This document shows positions 31,736 to 44,700 of a DNA stretch of 64,000 nt, in pieces. The stretch's first letter is position 1; each line of letters begins with the position of its first letter. The notes under the pieces are model-generated. The model was not told where the DNA came from. It was given only the letters and a program-made list of their open reading frames with translations, and ran no database searches. Where the stretch lies: NCBI RefSeq assembly GCF_021730395.1, contig NC_069367.1, positions 4,152,501-4,216,500 on the forward strand. Direction: 5' to 3'. The position numbers and the translations under genes were made by a program. This DNA is from Mercenaria mercenaria. Taxonomy: Eukaryota; Mollusca; Bivalvia; Venerida; Veneridae.

Positions 31736-33440
31736 TTCAATCTAATCAAGAGTTGAATCGATGATCCCGAAGACAGAAAATTACACACTGAGATGAAGCG
31801 GCGATTTTCATAATTCCTAGACAAGCTGTTGTGCAAATCGTCATAGTCTACGCGTGCGTGAACTTCGGCTGTATTCATATTCTGGTATCTTCTAAAAAGA
31901 TGACGGTACATGAAACATTACAATATATAGTTTGAAGTTGAATTTTGTAAGAGAACGAGTCGTATATTCTTATCTAGATACACTGTTTCATTGTAAATAA
32001 AGGAAAATCGACACAGGAATTTCTAAACAGATTTTATCAATATTGCTGCAGATTTTGAATATTGGAAAACAATGCCCACCATACTCAGTATTTTCAGCAT
32101 TCAAGATCATATGATAAAACTGCGTACTTCAACATTTATATTTTTCCTTACGCCTCTCAGGAACGTAGAAGTCGTAATTTATGGAGGGGGTGGCGGCGGC
32201 AGGTGATAGTATTATTAACAGTGCGAGAAAAGCTTAAAATATTTAATTTTGAAAAATGTCAGGAAAGAGTTAAGCGAATGTATTACATATAGCATTTTAT
32301 CGCAAGACATGTCCAGTCTGCAAATTAAATCGTTTATATGGTGAAAACCGGTCGAGGAAGGACACTAGAGTTTATGATAAAAATGACCCCAGTGACCCAC
32401 CTTTTGAAACCTATCCCATTTTATCGTCCAATGACTGTCCTAAAAAACACTGTGTTTGAAAATTTGCTAGGTTTGCATGTAAATCATTCGGAAATGAAAC
32501 TTTTCTTAAATTCTGTTTCCAAGAGTTTAAGAATAGATAAATATTCAGCTAAAACCTGCTATAAATGTCAATGTTGGGGACGACCTGAGTGGTGTTGCAA
32601 GTTCCATTACCTCTCAAACAAACCGAGTCTTCTCTTGTTTTGCTTGCTCGCATTCTGTTTGAAAAGTACTAGTATCTTTTTATAGATTTTATTTTCTACC
32701 AAAAGCGTTCTCCAAAGGAAAATCTCTTCAATAAATATGAGTGAAGCGTTTGCTGAATAGAGACTATATACGACCGTGAAATGTTCTCATCCACTTCAAG
32801 TAAGCACACTTGAATTATTCAATTGTTACTTAAGACTTTTATATGAGGTTTTATGAGCTACTCGTACGCCTTTCAAGCACACTTGATATATCTTATTGTT
32901 ACTAAGTAGGTTAAATTGCAAAATTCATTCTTTTCTTATATCACATGCTGTACTCAACTTAATGGCATGTTTCCTATATTTAGAATAATGTTAGAATTAA
33001 CAGGAAAACAATCGCGTGATACAATGAATGCATAGTAAAATTAGAATAAACAAAAAGATAGTCATCATTTCTTTAATTTTCAATGTCCATTTTTATTCAG
33101 ATTTAGACACTCCTGACAAAATTGTTAGGCATAAAGTGTTCAGTTAAAAAAATAAGATGATTTCTTTTTTCAAAATTATTAGTTTAGATAAAACACAGTA
33201 TTGGCGCGGTCTGATTTAAGGGCATTTTATACTTATTTGTATTTATTAGATACGTATACTATTTTAATTGGGTTTGACTCAGGTAACGCTAAAGAGCTAC
33301 ACACATGAAATTATGGGAGAAAATTCTATCAAGGCTGGAAACTTGACTCACAGGTAAATATTGTAACATGTCTGCCAGCTCTCAGAAGCAACTAGAACCG
33401 TGTGATCATGTAATTATTCACAGGGCATATTCTAAAATCT
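31736..33440. other. Upstream part of segment A, no gene recognised
   Basis: Collinear with 51560-54170 in B through scattered blocks such as attaaatcgtttatatggcg. The 115-codon frame at 32338-32685 lies in this area; the B counterpart is not open, so I do not call it. Confidence 0.4.
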
Positions 33441-33516
33441 GGCCTGGTCCGGACTGATCTGGTCTATATTTGGACCGAACTAGTCCGGGCCTAGCCAGGC
33501 CAGGCCATAGATTTCA
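33441..33516. repeat. GC-rich imperfect palindrome
   Basis: ggcctggtccggactgatct is mirrored by ggaccgaactagtccgggcc and ctagccaggcc. Arms ~28 bp with one short insertion and a small loop. It stands out from the AT-rich surroundings. Confidence 0.55.
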
Positions 33517-33969
33517 ATTTTGTAAAAGGTGAATATCGATAGCGTCTTACAAATCTTACTTCAGCAACTGCAGTAAATAAATAAGACTAGATATTTCAGA
33601 CATTATTTAGATACATTATAACAGGGGTGTTTGAATGTTGGTATTTTCTCACTCAGCAAAATTACATATCTAAGAATAACCCGTGTGTTATTGAAATGTC
33701 GTTAATATAAGTTATTGTGTGAATTAATGTTACAACTGATATTTGGGGATGTCGATCCACCTCTCTTGATTGACTCTTTCCCCGTGGCTTGGGTTCGCCC
33801 GCATTGAATAATCTAGCTTATTAGCTTATTATTATTTTATTTGTTTATTGGTGATAATATAGTAACTTTCATGTAGAACCAGTCTTCTCATATGATATTT
33901 TGAACTAAACATTATCTTCTGGGATCTGAGGAAATACATGTTGCAGTTATGGTTATAAACGTACTTTTC

Positions 33970-34119
33970 TAAAATAGAAAAATGGAAACTCCACAGGTCG
34001 CTCATCACGACAAAAACGAAAATGTTGCAGGCTCGGTCTTATTGATCCTGTTCATGGACGGTAGTGGAGATGGATGCTACCGTCCGCGCCCTCTAGCCCT
34101 GAGTTGAGCATTTACATAA
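33970..34119 (+). repeat. Dispersed hairpin family, copy
   Basis: Contains caggctcggtcttattgatc with ctg (stem with one mismatch), ggacggtagtggagatgg and gcgccctctagccctgagtt. It aligns over ~150 bp in inverted orientation with 54670-54832, extending to the cgacaaaaacgaaaatgttg part. Confidence 0.6.
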
Positions 34120-34685
34120 TATGCTATAAGTACACAAAAACAATTTAGAGACATCCGCAAATGTGTTCATACGACGATCGCGATGCAAAATGAAACCTTC
34201 AACGATACACTGGCGTGTATTCCATGAAAAGCATAAAAGAGTATGCTCCGCTGTTAAAATCGCGGGTTTGCCCTACACGAGAAAACAATAAGCAGAACTA
34301 AACAAACTGGACTTTAGGCAGGGAATCTGAGATTACTGAGCCTGCATATACCTCTAAGACTACTTTTATGTCATTTGAAGTATGTGAAAAAAGTTCCAAA
34401 ACATTCTTTAAAACAAGCCCAAATACATCTCAATAAGAAATAACATAACACTTTAATAAAAGATATTGTACTATAGTACATATAACAAAAATCATTTACA
34501 TGCATGATTTATACTTTTATATAATACAAATTATGATGCTTCACATTACATATCAACTACTAATTCTTCTTTTATAATAAATTATGTATTGCATACGTTC
34601 AGCTCTTTTCCTTAGTATCCCGTGTCCGCACAAGATTACAACCTTTCCCAGATTTACCCCTGTCACAGTAGTCACCCCACCCCGC

Positions 34686-34762
34686 CACACATACATACGC
34701 ACGAACGCACGCACGCACGCACGCACGTACGTACGTACGCACGCACACACATACATACCTAA
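34686..34762. repeat. Compound microsatellite (CATA)n (ACGC)n (ACGT)n
   Basis: acatacatacgcacgaacgc, then several acgc and acgt units, then cacacacatacatac. The peptide-like frames across it are artefacts of the repeat. Confidence 0.9.
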
Positions 34763-34825
34763 GACTTTTTTAAATCAGCTGTTCTCGAGAGCACTTGAGA
34801 TATTCACATGTGTTAAACCGCTTAA

Positions 34826-34848
34826 CCCCCCCCCCCCCCCCACCCCCC
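34826..34848. repeat. Poly-C run
   Basis: Sixteen C residues, one A, then six C. Low complexity. Confidence 0.9.
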
Positions 34849-35786
34849 GCTCGTTTGATGGAATTGCTGGAATTTGGCTATGTTTCAGGAAAATATATAT
34901 TTTTTGACAATTTGTTTGCCTACACTGGCATAGCTGAGCGTACTACGATAATACAAGGTAAATTGAGGGGTTGGTCCAATCCTTTGAAAATGAGATGTAG
35001 TTAGGGATCCTCCTTTTAAGAGATAATGTTCGCAAATGCTGAATTCTGAGGGTCTTTGGAGTCTTAGACATAGCCTTTTATACATTTGTTAATAGTTGCG
35101 GTGTAAGTTTTTCTCCTTCAATCCAAATCTTTGTTCAGATCTTTTGAATAAACGTGCATAACTTAATGATGCGATGATCAGGAACGTACTGTAATTATAT
35201 TTAGGATGTGTATAGTATTATTATAATCCCGCTAACTTAGTCTAATATGTAAAGAACCCCAAATCTTGTTTTATTTCTTCTGGTTTAAAATGAGCAGGGT
35301 TCGTGGGTTTCGGGTTCCCCACCCCCAAGAATTTATAATACCTATGCACGCAAACTGTGAATTTCGGGCGTGTTTTAGGGTCTTCGATGTAACTGTCCCT
35401 GCATTAAAATTTATTGTGTTTTAATTTTTAGCTCTGAGATAAGACTTCTGTCACAACAACAGTTTCCACTACTACAGATATTTTCATCAGGACCCAGTAA
35501 AGGATCCGGGCCTGATAAATACTGACGTAGTAATTTTCGTGTAGGCGTAAGGGTTAGAGAGGGCGCATGGGGCATTAAGGGTCCATAGTCTCAAACATTG
35601 ACGATGAAAATTGTCGTTTATAATAAAGATACATAGCGTATGGCTCCATCCCAGATCCAGATGCATGAGAATTGTGGCATAGGTGAAGTTGAATGTTTCA
35701 AATTCTACAATTCAAATTGTTGCATATTACGCCATGTGAGATGAGGTATATGTGTAATCAGGTTAAGATACACACTACTGGTCTAG

Positions 35787-35991
35787 ATAATCAAGTACAC
35801 GTTAGGGTGGGGATTCAGGGGTCCTGGATAATCAAGTACACGTTAGGGTGGGGATTCAGGGGTCCTGGATAATCAAGTACACGTTAGGGTGGGGATTCAG
35901 GGGTCCTGGATAATCAAGTACACGTTAGGGTGGGGATTCAGGGGTCCTGGATAATCAAGTACACGTTAGGGTGGGGATTCAGGGGTCCTGG
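35787..35991. repeat. 41-bp tandem repeat, five identical copies
   Basis: The unit ataatcaagtacacgttagg, gtggggattcaggggtcctg, g starts at 35787, 35828, 35869, 35910 and 35951. All five copies are identical by eye, so the array is very young or kept uniform. A partial sixth start (ataatta) follows. Confidence 0.95.
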
Positions 35992-38169
35992 ATAATTACA
36001 TGTAGGAATGGATTTGTGTTTCTGCTTCCTCCCTGACAAATTTTGAAATTGCGGCATTTAAAGCCAGTTCGGACAGAATTGTTTTCAGAATGTCAACCAG
36101 CCATAAAAATCAAGCTTTTGTATAGAAAGTCTGTTTGCCGGGCTTATTGCCAATTGCTGCATACGAAAACTTCTTGCCGTATGCAAATTCCTAAATGCTT
36201 ATAAATATCAAATATCGACCGTCAAGTGGCAACTTTTAAATGATAAACGGTGATATTGTTTAAAGAGAGAAAATGTTACAAAACCTTAGTGCTTATTTAT
36301 ACATGCCTAACTTAACATAAAGCTGAATGTTTCAGTGGCTGGATACAGCTATTATATATTAAATGATCTTCCTTACCTACATTAGCCTGTTTTAAATCTT
36401 TTATTTCAACATTTTAAAGTGTAGAATTTCGGTCCCATGTTCACATAATACAAATTATTTTATTTATAAATAATTTCTTTTATTTTTCTTGGAAAACCCG
36501 TTTCTGATGCGTTGCTATGCATTTGGTTATCCTCGGGACGTATCGTTAGGCGAACGTCTGGTTCCAATCAAGCATACTATACTTTATCGTCTAACACCGC
36601 TTAGCCGGGAACCAACCTAAAGTCATATAAATATCATGAAATCCGTGCAACTGCCACTTGGTTCAATACCGTTTAGCTGAACTCAACTAATTTAGCTTAC
36701 GAACTCGGACTTCGTTTTCCCTCCCTCCTTCCCACCCGATTTTTACACATATTGTCAGTTATTTTGTGCCTCATTGTCTTGTGCTGCGGTGTTTTGCTTT
36801 ATAATTTCTTATCAGAGCTGCACATGCTTAACCGTTAAAGCCAAGGAAGCTGCCAGAACAGAACAATGCAACCGTGGAACATAAACTTTCTATGAACAGT
36901 GCAAGCATATTACTGATCGTGGTACATTTTGTTAGCACAAAAATAGACTAGTGACACTGCTAAGATACAGAATCAGTCTGTTTTTAGTATTGGTTGTTAT
37001 ATTGTGTGAAGTAAAGTTCTAGTTTGCATATAAACTGCATAAGAATTAATGGGTGAAAATAATGTGAATAATTATGTTTCATGTAACCTTTTTCTTAAAA
37101 ACTTTAACTATAATTGTCACTTATTGTGCGGAAAATTCTGTCAGTCGAGGGTCGAGCTAGCCAGTCTTACAAAACGCGCCGTTATTAATGTTCAAATTCA
37201 GTATTTTTGCAGTAATCATAACGGTCGTGTTTGCTCAGTGATCGTCGTTGGGGCTCCGGCGTAATTCCCGTCGGTCATGGAGCAAAGGCGGCTGGTTTCC
37301 TTTATTGTAGCTGTATGTAATCGGGTTGATTTAATCTAGTAAACTGTTGCGTTTGCTCAGTTTCCATGTTGCGTTTCTAGGTTTTGCCCATAAGGTGCTG
37401 GCAATCCTAGCTTGCTTGTACTGTTACGCTTGCCGAATGACGTGTCTTTGTTTTGTACCTAGGCGTCGCCTTATTCGTAACAGTATTGCCATTTGCTAAA
37501 TGAATCCGCAACAGTATTCGCTTTTAGCTTAGTTAATTGCCGGTAATTCGTTGTAGGCTTGTTCTTCTCTCGGCTGATAGGATTTCTCTTCAGTTGACAG
37601 TTGCTTCGGCATTCCCTGTCATCTGTTAAGTGGCCAAAATCTTCCATACTTCTATTAATAATTATGGCAGCTTACTACTAAGTATTCATAAATATGACTA
37701 TATAATGTGTAATGTTATCTTATCTTGGCTAGTAAAGGCCGTAATAAATTATTAAACTTACAGAATTTTGGTTTTGTGTTGTGTCAAGTTCTGACACAAA
37801 GGTATCACTTTATCAGCGTCTGTCCGTCTGTCCACTCGCTCATATAAAGATCTGTCGTCAATATTTAAGGGGATGGACGTCAGTCCAGAAATAATTAGAG
37901 CGTCACGGGTTATGCTGTTGCCGTGGCGGCAACGTCCATTAAACATCAAATCTTGCCGGTGTCTGTTGTCCATTTGTCATGTGGTTCTCTTCCGGTTTTC
38001 AGAATGATAAAATAATAGTATGGCGAAACGGTAAAACATGTTTTTGCGTAAAGCAGGACTGGAAGAACATGGCATATGGTCAAAAATGTAAATTTTAAAA
38101 CTCTGTATCTTTATGAATTAAAACTCTCTATCTAATAACTCTTAATTATGACTTTATAAATCCTACTCA
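35992..38169. other. Intergenic, no gene recognised
   Basis: No protein-like frame. The stretch ~37140-37560 is less AT-rich than average and contains tcgtgtttgctcagtg-like strings twice (37205, 37350), which may be an unrecognised repeat. Confidence 0.35.
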
Positions 38170-38412
38170 GGTCCCGTGTTCATAAAACATGTTTCAGTCT
38201 CAACTGAGTTTGAGTATGAAATTTTAATATCAATTTTACTAAAACTTCAAGACTTAATTCCAACTCAAACTGACCATTGCTACGGAAAAGTCATTTGAAA
38301 ATTTTTATTAACTTGAAATTTAGTTTTAAACATGCTATTTAGATATAAATGACAAATAAAGTTTCGTTATCAAACTCAGCTGAGACTGGAAATGTTTTGT
38401 GAACACGGGGCC
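38170..38412. mobile_element. MITE with ~40-bp terminal inverted repeats
   Basis: Left end ggtcccgtgttcataaaaca, tgtttcagtctcaactgagt; right end its complement (actcagctgagactggaaat, gttttgtgaacacggggcc) with a few mismatches. Interior AT-rich and non-coding. It lies directly against the 48-bp array. Confidence 0.75.
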
Positions 38413-38720
38413 AGGACTTCATAACTACTAACCATCAGTAGGACTTCGTAACTCTCAATTAGGACTTTATAACTACTAACCATCAGTAGGACTTCGTAAC
38501 TCTCAATTAGGACTTTATAACTACTAACCATCAGTAGGACTTCGTAACTCTCAATTAGGACTTTATAGCACCTAACCATCAGTAGGACTTCGTAACTCAC
38601 AATTAGGACTTCATAACTACTAACCATCAGTAGGACTTCGTAACTCACAATTAGGACTTTATAGCCCCTAACCATCAGTAGGACTTCGTAACTCTCAATT
38701 AGGACTTTATAGCCCCTAAC
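38413..38720. repeat. 48-bp tandem repeat, about 6.4 copies
   Basis: Unit: aggactttataactactaac, catcagtaggacttcgtaac, tctcaatt. Starts at 38461 and 38509 show the 48-bp period. Because 48 is a multiple of three, the minus strand gives a spurious frame with a 16-residue repeat. Confidence 0.9.
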
Positions 38721-38999
38721 CAGGCTTTTAAAACTAGTCTTAAAAGAACATTACTTGGTCTGTGAGACCCTTCTAAGGTACTCCACCATATTTGTACAAC
38801 TTGGGGAGCTTCGCACCTTTAAGTGGCCGCTGAAGATGAAGATTGAAAAACCTTTCGACAGCTTCTCCTCAGAAAATGCTGGATGGAACTTCATCAAATT
38901 TGCTATGTAGTGTCATTGCAAGGTCGTCTCACAATTCATTCCCAATGGGGATACTATTGGACATTAGAAATAAAAATTGATATACTTATAAATGACTTA

Positions 39000-40130
39000 T
39001 TTTTATAAACAGGTTGATGGATCATCAGCACAGTTTGTCATTATCCTCTCCAAAGTTATTTTTTTTTTTTTGAAATTGGACCAATGGGTCCCTTGTAGGT
39101 TCCGCTAGATCTAGAAAAGAAAAATACAACCTTTAAACGTTTCCTTTGCTAAATTGCATGATCAATCATCATCAAAGTTAGCCCTGTCGCAAAATATAAT
39201 GTAACCTCTATGTTTTGCTCAAATATGGGCAACTGCCCTGTTTGATCATAATCAAAGTTGGTCTGTAGCAAACTATAAGGAATCCTCTATGTTTTGTTCA
39301 ATCAGGTGCAATGGACCAGTTTTGTGTTGCTTTCTTTGTATTCAAAGTTGTTGTTCCAATCATGATTCAGTTTGGCACAAATATATTTAAGGTCAGCAGT
39401 CAAGTTCTGGTGAGCGACTCTGGCTCATGCTTGATCTCTTGTTTAACATACGTTGAACTTTTTGTCAGGATTTTAAGTCCTAATTTGGCCCTTTAAACCC
39501 CTAATTAGGACTTTATACTTCAAGTAAGGAGTTCAAACGTTTTCGTTAGGAGTTATTAAATCCTAATTAGGAGTAACTAATTCCTTAGGAGCTATAAAGC
39601 CCTATTAGTAGTAAATAAAGTTAATAAATACAAAGTCCTTATTAGGAAAACTTTATTTAGATCATAAATTGGCATTAGGACTCTTCCGTAGGTATCTCAA
39701 TTGCCCAAATGCAGTAGTCTAGAGGTCGTGTGCCTATAAGATTGAAAAGTGTCTTTGCATTCTATGGTAGGTCATGTATACATCTATACTTACACTGCTA
39801 CTATAGTATTTGAATTTGACATGGACGTGCTTATTTAACGTGGCGTTTCCTTAGATTTACATTTACAGTTTGGAGAGAAACATTCATGTTATACAGAGAA
39901 AACAAACAAGCACAAAAGTTAAATAGAAAAAAAAAAACAAACTCGTAAATAGCAGGGAGGCACTCGTAAACTTAAACACTTATTACTTCAAATTTTGACT
40001 GCACGACCACAAAGGACAAACTATTTCTATGAAAAATTATTTATTGTAAGAAAACATAGCTTTGGTGGTTCTAAATATAGTTTATTTATTTTTAAAACAA
40101 AATTCACACGCAAAGGTGATAATTAATTGG
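39000..40130. repeat. Flanking tract, copy next to segment B
   Basis: Collinear with 54970-56624: shared strings include ccctctatgttttgtt-like text, gatctcttgtttaa, taattaggactttata, tgtctttgcattctatggta, aacaagcacaaaagtta and gaaaacatagctttggtggt. It ends at 40130, where the homology between segments A and B begins. Confidence 0.65.
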
Positions 40131-40611
40131 TTATACATTTTACCATATCATTGTTAGAGATTAAAAGCACTATTTTCTCATCATCTGTAAGGTATTTAAA
40201 ACTTGGTTCAGCTTCTTCACCAGTAGATTTAACATACTTCATCAGGCAAACATACAATGTACGAACATAGGTATGACATAATGGTGTCAGTTAACATGAC
40301 ATTATAATTTTCTCCTCATGATATTTTACTTTATTATTTTGAACGTCATGTTTTAAATAAAACACTACATGAAAGTGATTTTAAATACAGAGATTAAAAT
40401 ACAAAATGTTTAAGTATTGTAAGCACTTAATGTCTTGATAAAACATATAATATATTGATTTCAAGAATCATAAATAATGATTTAAATAACTATGTTCTTT
40501 CTTATTTTACAACACACAAAAACGATTCAAGTGATGACAATACTATGTGATTTAGATATAAACGCGTTCGTTAATAATAAAAAATCCCTAAAAATACAGT
40601 ACATATCAAAA

Positions 40612-40740
40612 AGAAGCCGTTCTCGGCAAAACTAAGAAATTAGAAGAGATCGGCACTGACTTTCTGAAAAGCTACCTCAGAAGCTTTTATTTAACGGTTA
40701 AGAAACAAAACGGAGAAGATTATGAATGGCAGCGGACAGG
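40612..40740 (+). pseudogene. Fragment resembling a Crypton-type (DUF3504-like) recombinase region
   Basis: A short conceptual frame reads EAVLGKTKKLEEIGTDFLKS and continues YLRSFYLTVKKQNGEDYEW. The pattern (KxLEEI, LxxYLxxF, VxKxNGxxYE) resembles the region preceding the tyrosine-recombinase domain in Crypton-derived animal proteins. It is open for only ~43 codons, then runs into unrelated repeat. I judge it a fossil of a plain DNA transposon or a host gene derived from one. The match is from memory of the family pattern. Confidence 0.35.
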
Positions 40741-40744
40741 CGTT

Positions 40745-41090
40745 TGGCATCCAAAACATGTCCGCTCTCAATTCAGTTTTAATCCTATCTTCACCAAACT
40801 TGCTGACAATGTTTGTGTGCATAACATTTAGGCCATTTTCGATAACCAGCCAAATTGTACCAGGGACTCTTTGATTATGGTCCTTGAATTAAACGAAAAA
40901 GGGGGAATAAATTCATCCTTGTCCGTTCGCTCTCTTAAGTCGAACAGTTTTCATCCGAACTTCATCAAACTTGCTGACAATGTTTGTTGGCATAATATCT
41001 CAGCCAAGTATTATAACAACCCAAATCGCCAAATGTCTGTTGTAGGGAGGTTGCACCATATAATTTATTTAATACTGATATGCAGGAAAA
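40745..41090 (+). repeat. ~171-bp tandem repeat, two diverged copies
   Basis: ttcaccaaacttgctgacaa at 40790 and ttcatcaaacttgctgacaa at 40961, each preceded by tccgctct or gttcgctct and followed by a cataa-containing stretch. Looks like a piece of a larger dispersed tandem family. Confidence 0.6.
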
Positions 41091-41295
41091 CAATATTCAA
41101 TGAATTACGTATATTATGTATGAAGTGAAATAAATACAGAATATAGAATAAAAAGGTTATAAGACCTAACATTATTCTGTATAATATATATTTGCACTCA
41201 TACCAAGCTGGGAAAATACAGAAATGACAAGAATACAATATTCAGTGAAACATTTTCTAATTTAAACTTAGATAAAATATATATAGAATAAAAAG

Positions 41296-41301
41296 TTTAT
41301 T
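41296..41301 (-). promoter_or_regulatory. Polyadenylation signal of gene 4
   Basis: AATAAA on the minus strand, ~87 bp past the stop at 41388. The region is AT-rich, so alternatives exist. Confidence 0.4.
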
Positions 41302-41387
41302 CAACATTGCACTGTACAATACGAGATATATTTGGTATTTCTCCGTATTGTACAGAACAATGTTAATAACCTAATAATATTATGATC

Positions 41388-41797
41388 TTATGGGTCAGGA
41401 GTAATAAGAAAGCCACTAAATGAAGACCAGCCAAGGTTAATTCCAGTGCGATTGTGACACCAGACATCTACACTATCTTTTTTCGCTAGACGTAGTGTAG
41501 CGGTACCTGTAGCTGCTACCCGGCCGTCTGTTACACGCTCGTCGTCTATTACACCCTGTCGAGAAATCACATGGACGTAATCAGAACCATTCTTTCTAAT
41601 GCGACAGTGTATGTAATTATCACCACTACCAGTTTCAATGATACTCGCTGTAAATCCGTATACTCCCGCATACGGGCTCGTGAACTGTCCTGTTGTTGTA
41701 TCAAAGACATACCCTTCGTTCAGTTTTACTTTCGTGAAATTTAATATTCCACTAGTTTGTCGAGACGCATCATATACCGTGAAAGCCGTTCTTTTTC
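41388..41797 (-). CDS. Gene 4, last exon (C1q domain)
   Basis: 410 bp, the same length as in gene 3, from the acceptor tatacag to TAA at 41388. Begins GKRTAFTVYDAS and ends SFSGFLITPDP; open throughout. Most of the changes against gene 3 lie in the middle of the domain (SRQGVIDDERVTDG against SLQGEIDGTRATAG), in a loop-like stretch. Confidence 0.85.
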
Positions 41798-44700
41798 CTG
41801 TATAGACAGAGATATTAGATTTTATAGATTAATATACTAGTATTGTATGATATAATAAAATGTCTTCACCTGCCCGCTTAGTTTTATTTTTTAATTTTAA
41901 TAGAAAGTCACAAACTAGTTTCACCGTGAATGGCTCATCAGTGCATATATTCAAAAGGTTAACACATTAATGTTATATAGATATATGTTTGTCTGACGCT
42001 GTGTTTGATTTTCAATTTTAACATGTATTTCACATATACTGAGATGTTTTTGTTTATTTAATTACGACTTTCGCAGTTTCGAAATCGATTATAGATACAT
42101 TTATTAGCCACAAAGTTATGTGTAAACAATACAGCTATACATTTATTACTTCTGGATCATCTGGAATATATTTGATTTCTTAGATCTTATTTCCTATTTA
42201 ACCAATTTAATGTCTATTAGTGTAGGCTATAAGCCGAAAGATTGTGCACATTTTAGAAGAGTTTTAGTTTTGAATGATTCTTGCATATTATATCATAATA
42301 TTACAATTCTGATGTAGAACCCATCGCCGCATGAAGTATTTAACAAAATATAGGCCGATTTTTATGAAACTTTACCAGTGGAGATTTTCATTTTACTTGT
42401 CATAACTTTTTTATTTTTTGTTTAATTCTAAAAATATTTTGTACAAATATTTGTCTTTTAGCTGCTGACGCGATAGATATATTTATTTGTTGTTTGTTGC
42501 AAAATTACTGGAGTGTTTCGAACTTTATTGATTTCAGCAATTCTGCATGTAAAACATGTATACATTGACCTACTTTGTAAAAATTCACGTAAAGGATAAG
42601 GTTGGAGCCGTCCCAATTAGAATGGTTATAAAAGTGGATATAATGTCAATGTAGGCGTAATTAGATTGATCTGAAACTTTTTTAGTTGACATTTTCATTG
42701 CAATTTTCTCATACAATGTTCAGAAGCTTATGACAAAAACCATTGGACTGTGACAAATTGTATTCGTTGCTTGTATGTCCGTATTTGCTTGTAAATATTG
42801 AAAAATACTTTTAAAAAACCATGCAGATGATAGCCAATAAGACGTTCATATGAAATAAGGCAAAGCTTGACGACTTTATCACAAGGAAGCTATTTACTAC
42901 TAAAAAAAGCGGCGCAAGGTTCTTGTGAAAGTATTTAAATAAGGAACGGAGGTAGTAATTCGCCGATTCTGCCTCTGTGGTCACGCCGAAAGTAGTCCAT
43001 GTTAGTATATAGTGCTATTTTCACGCCTAGTAAATGTAATTTTCATACCAGATATAAGCTGTATTGATACTTTATAGTAAAGAAGAATGTCTGTGGATCA
43101 TGTAAAGCTACGTTACGTTTTATCGTTCCATGTTTGTGTAGAACCTGCTGGGTAGAATGAAAGTGAATGTAGGTACCTGCTGATGTCTTCCTACGCAATA
43201 TTATTGTTTTATCATGTATTTCAGTCACGTGACCATGGTTTCATTGCATTATGGAAAACCCAATATTTTTGTTATTTATTGTCTATAGACAGACCTTCAA
43301 GACAAAGGCTGTCTCGCAAGAAGTGAAAGGCTGGACATGCTGACATAAATGCTATGCATTGTCATTTAACATTGAAAATAGTAGCAGAAACAGTACATTC
43401 TAACCTACAAAGAAAAATCAAAATCAAAATTAAGGCTCATTTACCAGTCATAAATGACCTGTAGATCAAATTTGATTTTAGACCAAAGCATTCTCATCAT
43501 CATCATCTTTGATAATGGCAAGCAGTCCTTTTGGACTATAATGGCCATGCGTGGGGGTTAGTAAAGTGAAAGATTATCAAGCCTCCCAAGCTACTCAATC
43601 CACCCAGGAGGACATTGACAATGTGATAAAAAATAGTGCAAAAACCTACTCAAGCCCTTAAAGCCTATACTTTGCATAATCTACTATGTATATGGTGAAG
43701 AAACAAGAGAGTTAGTACTGTTAAAAGATAAAAGCATATATGTACTGTCTAGGGGATGTGTGGTAACACAGTCAGTCCCGACTTAAACACAGCGTTTGAG
43801 TCAGCACTGACTAAGTGCACCGGCAGTGAGTTCCTTTCAACTATTGTCCTAGGGAAAATGAGTACTTTATGTAGTCAACTGATGAGTGTGGTATATGATA
43901 TGCTAGTTGATGGTGATGTCTGCATGTTCTTAATAGTAGATCCATATATTGTAAAAGTATTATGTCAACAAGCCCATAATGTATTTTATGGAAGAGGCTA
44001 AGACGGATGTTCTGTCTTCTGCGCTCTAAGGACTCCCATTGTAATTGCTGCAGTAATTGTGTTACAGTACCCGGCGACTTTGAATAGTTGTTGGTAACAA
44101 ACCTAGGGGCCCTCTTTTGTACATTTTCTAATTTATGCTTGTCATTTAATTGATAAGGGTCCCAAACAGAAGCACAGTATTCCGAGGAAGGTCTGACTAT
44201 TGATTTGTAGGCTGCTGCTTTAGTTTCAGGTTTGGCAGAATGTAGATTTCGTTTTAAGAACCCAAGATTTTGACTGGCCTTGTTTGTTATTTTGCTAATG
44301 TGTGGAGACCAAGAGAGATTAGATGAAAGTTCCACACCGAGATAGGTAGCTTGTTTGACCTCAGACAAGGGTTGGTTGTGTAGAAAGTAGTCAGTCATGA
44401 CTGGATTAGATCTAGGTGGGGTAATGTGCATGATGTGGCATTTGTCTACGTTGAAGCCCATCCTCCACTTCCTCTCTTGTTATTTGACAAAATATTTTTA
44501 CTGTTCTAGGTCAATGTGACATTTTACTTTTGATCTACTGATCTCAAAATCAACAGGGGTCATCTGCTGGTCATGATCAACCACCCTATCAAGTTTCGTT
44601 AATTTCGTGATTCTAGGTCTAAACGTTCTCAAGTTATCATTCAGAATTGGTTCAACTGTTCCGGATCGCTGTGACCTACACCTTTGACCTATTGGTCTTA

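Larger units (their letters stand above)
24530..33000. repeat. Paralogous segment A (contains gene 3)
   Basis: Collinear, same orientation, with 40130-54170. Anchors in order: ttttctcatcatctgtaagg (A 24571, B 40171), catgttttaaataaaacac (A 25302, B 40347), the C1q exons, the intron strings ctttaacaaatatctc and acacattcttcaattttaat, the mini-exons, exon 1, a 5' flank with gaaagtgacttcagctg, and finally a distal block around gaaatgttctcatccactt (A 32780, B 54026). The lengths differ (8.5 against 14.0 kb) because of segment-specific insertions. Edges are approximate. Confidence 0.75.
34120..35786. other. Intergenic, no gene recognised
   Basis: Contains simple repeats at 34686-34762 and 34826-34848. 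No protein-like frame outside those low-complexity tracts. Confidence 0.4.

Noticed and set aside
32338-32685. 115-codon plus-strand frame
   Set aside because: Lies in the upstream flank of segment A. The matching part of segment B near 51850 is not open, which argues against coding.
34553-34907. Frames with RTYVRACVRAFV or THARTYVRTHA peptides
   Set aside because: Low-complexity translation of the CATA/ACGC/ACGT microsatellite.
35787-35991. CRISPR-like array
   Set aside because: The 41-bp units are directly adjacent with no spacers and the genome is eukaryotic.
38376-38675. 99-codon minus-strand frame with a 16-residue repeat
   Set aside because: Generated by the 48-bp tandem repeat and the neighbouring MITE end.
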